Program-made: the position numbers and the translations under genes | Assembly (NCBI RefSeq): GCF_040361195.1 | Contig: NZ_APNE01000007.1 | Direction: 5' to 3' (one strand) | DNA: 64,000 nucleotides | Source of the DNA: Salinisphaera hydrothermalis | GTDB lineage: Bacteria > Pseudomonadota > Gammaproteobacteria > Nevskiales > Salinisphaeraceae | Shown here: one piece after another, positions 62,149 to 64,000 of the stretch | Layout: every line of letters starts with the position of its first letter | Position numbering within the stretch: the first letter of the stretch is position 1 | The notes under the pieces: model-generated | Told to the model about the DNA's origin: nothing | Databases searched by the model: none | What the model saw: the letters and a program-made list of their open reading frames with translations, nothing else

Positions 62149-62199
62149 CTCGTCTCGGCCTGAACACGTGTTTTTCGAGCGTCTTTAAGGCGATAAAAA

Positions 62200-63048
62200 A
62201 TGGAAGAAATTCAGATCTATATCGGTTGCGTTCCGGCGCAGACGCTGGTTTCGAAAGTGCTGGAATGGTCGGTGCTTCAGCATGCGAGCAAACCGGTGCA
62301 GTTTTACCACCTGCACGCGCACGCGGTGCCGTTCGAAATGCCGACCAAGCCGCAGAACCGGCCGGGGACGCCGTTCTCGTTCCAGCGCTTCATGATCCCG
62401 GAGATTGCCGGTTTCAAGGGGCGGGCGATCTACATGGACTGCGATCAGATCGTGTTCAAAGACATCGCCCGCGTGTTCGATCGTCCGATGGGCACGCAGC
62501 CGCTCGATTTTTGCGATACGCACAAGGGACGCAAGCCACGTCCGATGTTGCGCTCCAGCTTCATGCTGCTGGATTGCGAACGCCTCGACTGGCGCATGCG
62601 CCAGATCGTGGAGGATCTGGATGCGGAGCGTTATACCTACCAGTGGCTGTTTGCGCTGCAAGGGTATACGCCGACCCTGCCGCGGGCCTGGAATACGCTG
62701 GATCGCTACCGCTGGCCGTTCACGGCGTTGTTGCACTACACCGGCAAATCCACGCAGCCCTGGATTCACTATCGTCATAAGCTGTCGAAGCTCTGGTTCG
62801 GCTACTTGTTCGGTGCGGTCGACAACGGCTATATCCATAAGGACGAGGTTCACCAGGCGGCCGAACAGTCCCTGGTGCGGCCGTCGGTCGCCTACCAGCT
62901 GGAAAAACGCATTCTCGACGCGCGGCGTTTGCCGGCCTCGGTCAAGCAGGGCGATCAGGACTTCATCGATGCCTGCGCCGAGCGCGAATACAACAACGTT
63001 CCGGGCGAATATCGCGCAGCGCCGGCTTCGGCCGAACGGCCCGCCTAA
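62200..63048 (+). CDS. GT8-like glycosyltransferase
   Basis: The 282-residue GT-A enzyme has the metal-binding D80-C-D82 in GRAIYMDCDQIVFKDI, SSFMLLDCERLDW, and a late HYTGKSTQPW segment. The same segments occur in the N-terminal domain of the 809-residue fusion at 52278 (RAIYNDTDQIYLRD, MLIDCEKM, HYTTIHSQPW), so the two are paralogues. Donor and acceptor are unknown. Confidence 0.8.
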   Translation: MEEIQIYIGCVPAQTLVSKVLEWSVLQHASKPVQFYHLHAHAVPFEMPTKPQNRPGTPFSFQRFMIPEIAGFKGRAIYMDCDQIVFKDIARVFDRPMGTQPLDFCDTHKGRKPRPMLRSSFMLLDCERLDWRMRQIVEDLDAERYTYQWLFALQGYTPTLPRAWNTLDRYRWPFTALLHYTGKSTQPWIHYRHKLSKLWFGYLFGAVDNGYIHKDEVHQAAEQSLVRPSVAYQLEKRILDARRLPASVKQGDQDFIDACAEREYNNVPGEYRAAPASAERPA

Positions 63049-63107
63049 TCGCCGGCGGCTGACCTGAGCGAGCCCTGCGCCCCGTTGAAGCAGACGATCG
63101 ATATCGC

Positions 63108-64000
63108 GTGACGGCCTTTCTTTATCCCGAGAATTGCCGGCCCGCACCGGCCGATAACCTCTTCGTGGTCGCGTCGGCTTATCATCTGATCCTGGCGCAT
63201 GTGTTGGCGCTCGATCCCGAGGCCGCCCCGGGATCGAGCGCGCTGTTGATGAAGCATCAGCCGGTGACCGCCTTCCCCGAGCTTTATCGGGCCGTGAAAG
63301 CCGATCCCCATGTGCCGTTTCAGGATGTCTATTTCCTGGATCGGCCGGGTCGGAAATACAAGCGTCGTTGGCGCGCATTGATCGATAAAATGCGCGCCGC
63401 GGGCATGCGGCGCGTCGCCAAGGGCGTCGGCCCGAAGCGGCTTTTCATCTTCAACGAAGACGACCTGAATCAGTACGCTGCACGAATCCTGCGCCGTCGC
63501 GGCACCGAAATCATCGCGGTCGAGGACGGCGCCATTGCCTACATCGACCAGCGCATGACGGCGAGCCCCGGCGAACGTTTCAAAAGCCAACTGCTGTTCG
63601 GCCCCCGCACGCAAGCCGTGGAAGTCGAGGGCGCGTCGTCGAACATCGACCGTTTCTATGCGCGCTTCCCGGCGCGGGTACGGCCGGAACTAAGGCGCCA
63701 CGTCGTCGGCCTGCCGTCTTCTGACCTGAGTTTCTTCAATACGATGGCCTGGCCGGCCGATTACATGCAGCGCCTTGGCGCGACACAGCGGGATCTTTCG
63801 GCCGACGTGCTGTTCATGCTCGCCCACCGCAACAATTTCAAGGGCCATGACAACTACGCCGACGTGATCAGACATACGGTCGCCCGCCATACGGCAGACG
63901 GCGATCAAGTGGCCGTGAGCTATCATCCGCGCGAGCGAGACGCCGACTGGCTCGATCTGGCCGCGCTGGGCGCCAAGTTGATTCCGCATGCGGTGCCTTC
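63108..64000 (+). CDS. Polysialyltransferase-like (GT52-type) protein, 3' end cut
   Basis: 297 codons are present from a GTG at 63108 (TAFLYPENCRPAP) and run off the window. DNLFVVASAYHLILAH near the N-terminus and AVEDGAIAYIDQ in mid-protein resemble the bacterial polysialyltransferase/GT52 group, which acts on capsule or LOS. The call rests on general layout, so another GT-B family is possible. It lies 59 bp after the GT8-like gene on the same strand. Confidence 0.5.
   Translation, partial: MTAFLYPENCRPAPADNLFVVASAYHLILAHVLALDPEAAPGSSALLMKHQPVTAFPELYRAVKADPHVPFQDVYFLDRPGRKYKRRWRALIDKMRAAGMRRVAKGVGPKRLFIFNEDDLNQYAARILRRRGTEIIAVEDGAIAYIDQRMTASPGERFKSQLLFGPRTQAVEVEGASSNIDRFYARFPARVRPELRRHVVGLPSSDLSFFNTMAWPADYMQRLGATQRDLSADVLFMLAHRNNFKGHDNYADVIRHTVARHTADGDQVAVSYHPRERDADWLDLAALGAKLIPHAVP

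Noticed and set aside
1..64000. CRISPR arrays, tRNA/rRNA genes, prophage or integrase genes
   Set aside because: None seen: no regularly spaced repeats, no tRNA-like cloverleaf recognised and no phage or integrase motifs in the translated frames.

Overview
The window is GC-rich, tightly packed bacterial chromosome from a gammaproteobacterium. Evidence is the set kdsD-kdsC-lptCAB-rpoN-hpf-ptsN, the gammaproteobacterial lipoprotein gene lpoA beside rsmI, yraN and diaA, sspAB, and a complete division and cell-wall (dcw) cluster ending in ftsZ-lpxC. A Salinisphaera/Nevskiales-type lineage is a guess only, because the sequence alone does not fix the order. There are no tRNA, rRNA, CRISPR or transposase genes; the only RNA gene is rnpB.

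Layout. (1) 1-11836, minus strand: an envelope and regulation block. KdsD/KdsC make Kdo, LptCAB carry LPS, and RpoN, HPF and PtsN follow. Next come HPr kinase, RapZ and a sugar-free phosphorelay (EIIA-Man-like, HPr, Enzyme I), then a truncated MgtE. (2) 11958-18587, plus strand: a YadGH-type ABC exporter, IbaG, MurA, HisG (short form), HisD, SspA, SspB. (3) 18680-18950: a palindromic MITE-like element. It abuts diaA-yraN-lpoA (minus), with rsmI and rnpB beyond (plus). (4) 23749-40653, plus strand: mraZ-rsmH-ftsL-ftsI-murE-murF-mraY-murD-ftsW-murG-murC-ftsQ-ftsA-ftsZ-lpxC, mostly joined by 4-bp stop/start overlaps and lacking murB and ddl.

(5) 40880-52214: the most interesting part, a predicted bacterial ceramide (sphingolipid) locus directly next to lpxC. 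One arm (minus) carries a GNAT-fold ceramide-synthase-like protein, a MobA-like nucleotidyltransferase, a diacylglycerol-kinase-family lipid kinase and a Tam41-like cytidylyltransferase. The other arm (plus) carries a fatty-acyl-AMP ligase, a CerR-like reductase, an acyl carrier protein, serine palmitoyltransferase, an SDR reductase, an LpxO-like hydroxylase and an LpxL-like acyltransferase. Inferred scheme: ligase loads ACP; Spt condenses acyl-ACP with serine; CerR and/or SDR reduce the ketone; the GNAT protein N-acylates; the kinase phosphorylates; the Tam41-like enzyme might form a CDP-ceramide for headgroup attachment. The cerR-acp-spt junction is odd: cerR has no stop before spt, acp lies in another frame inside this open frame, and spt seems to start at CTG.

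(6) 52278-64000: a glycan locus. It has a GT8-like/methyltransferase-like/ELM1 fusion, a second ELM1 protein, a 2-oxoglutarate oxygenase, a sulfotransferase, two GT4 glycosyltransferases, an AsnB-type amidotransferase, a stand-alone GT8-like enzyme related to the fusion's first domain, and a truncated polysialyltransferase-like gene. It may build the sugar part of a surface polymer or glycosphingolipid; that link is inference from position.
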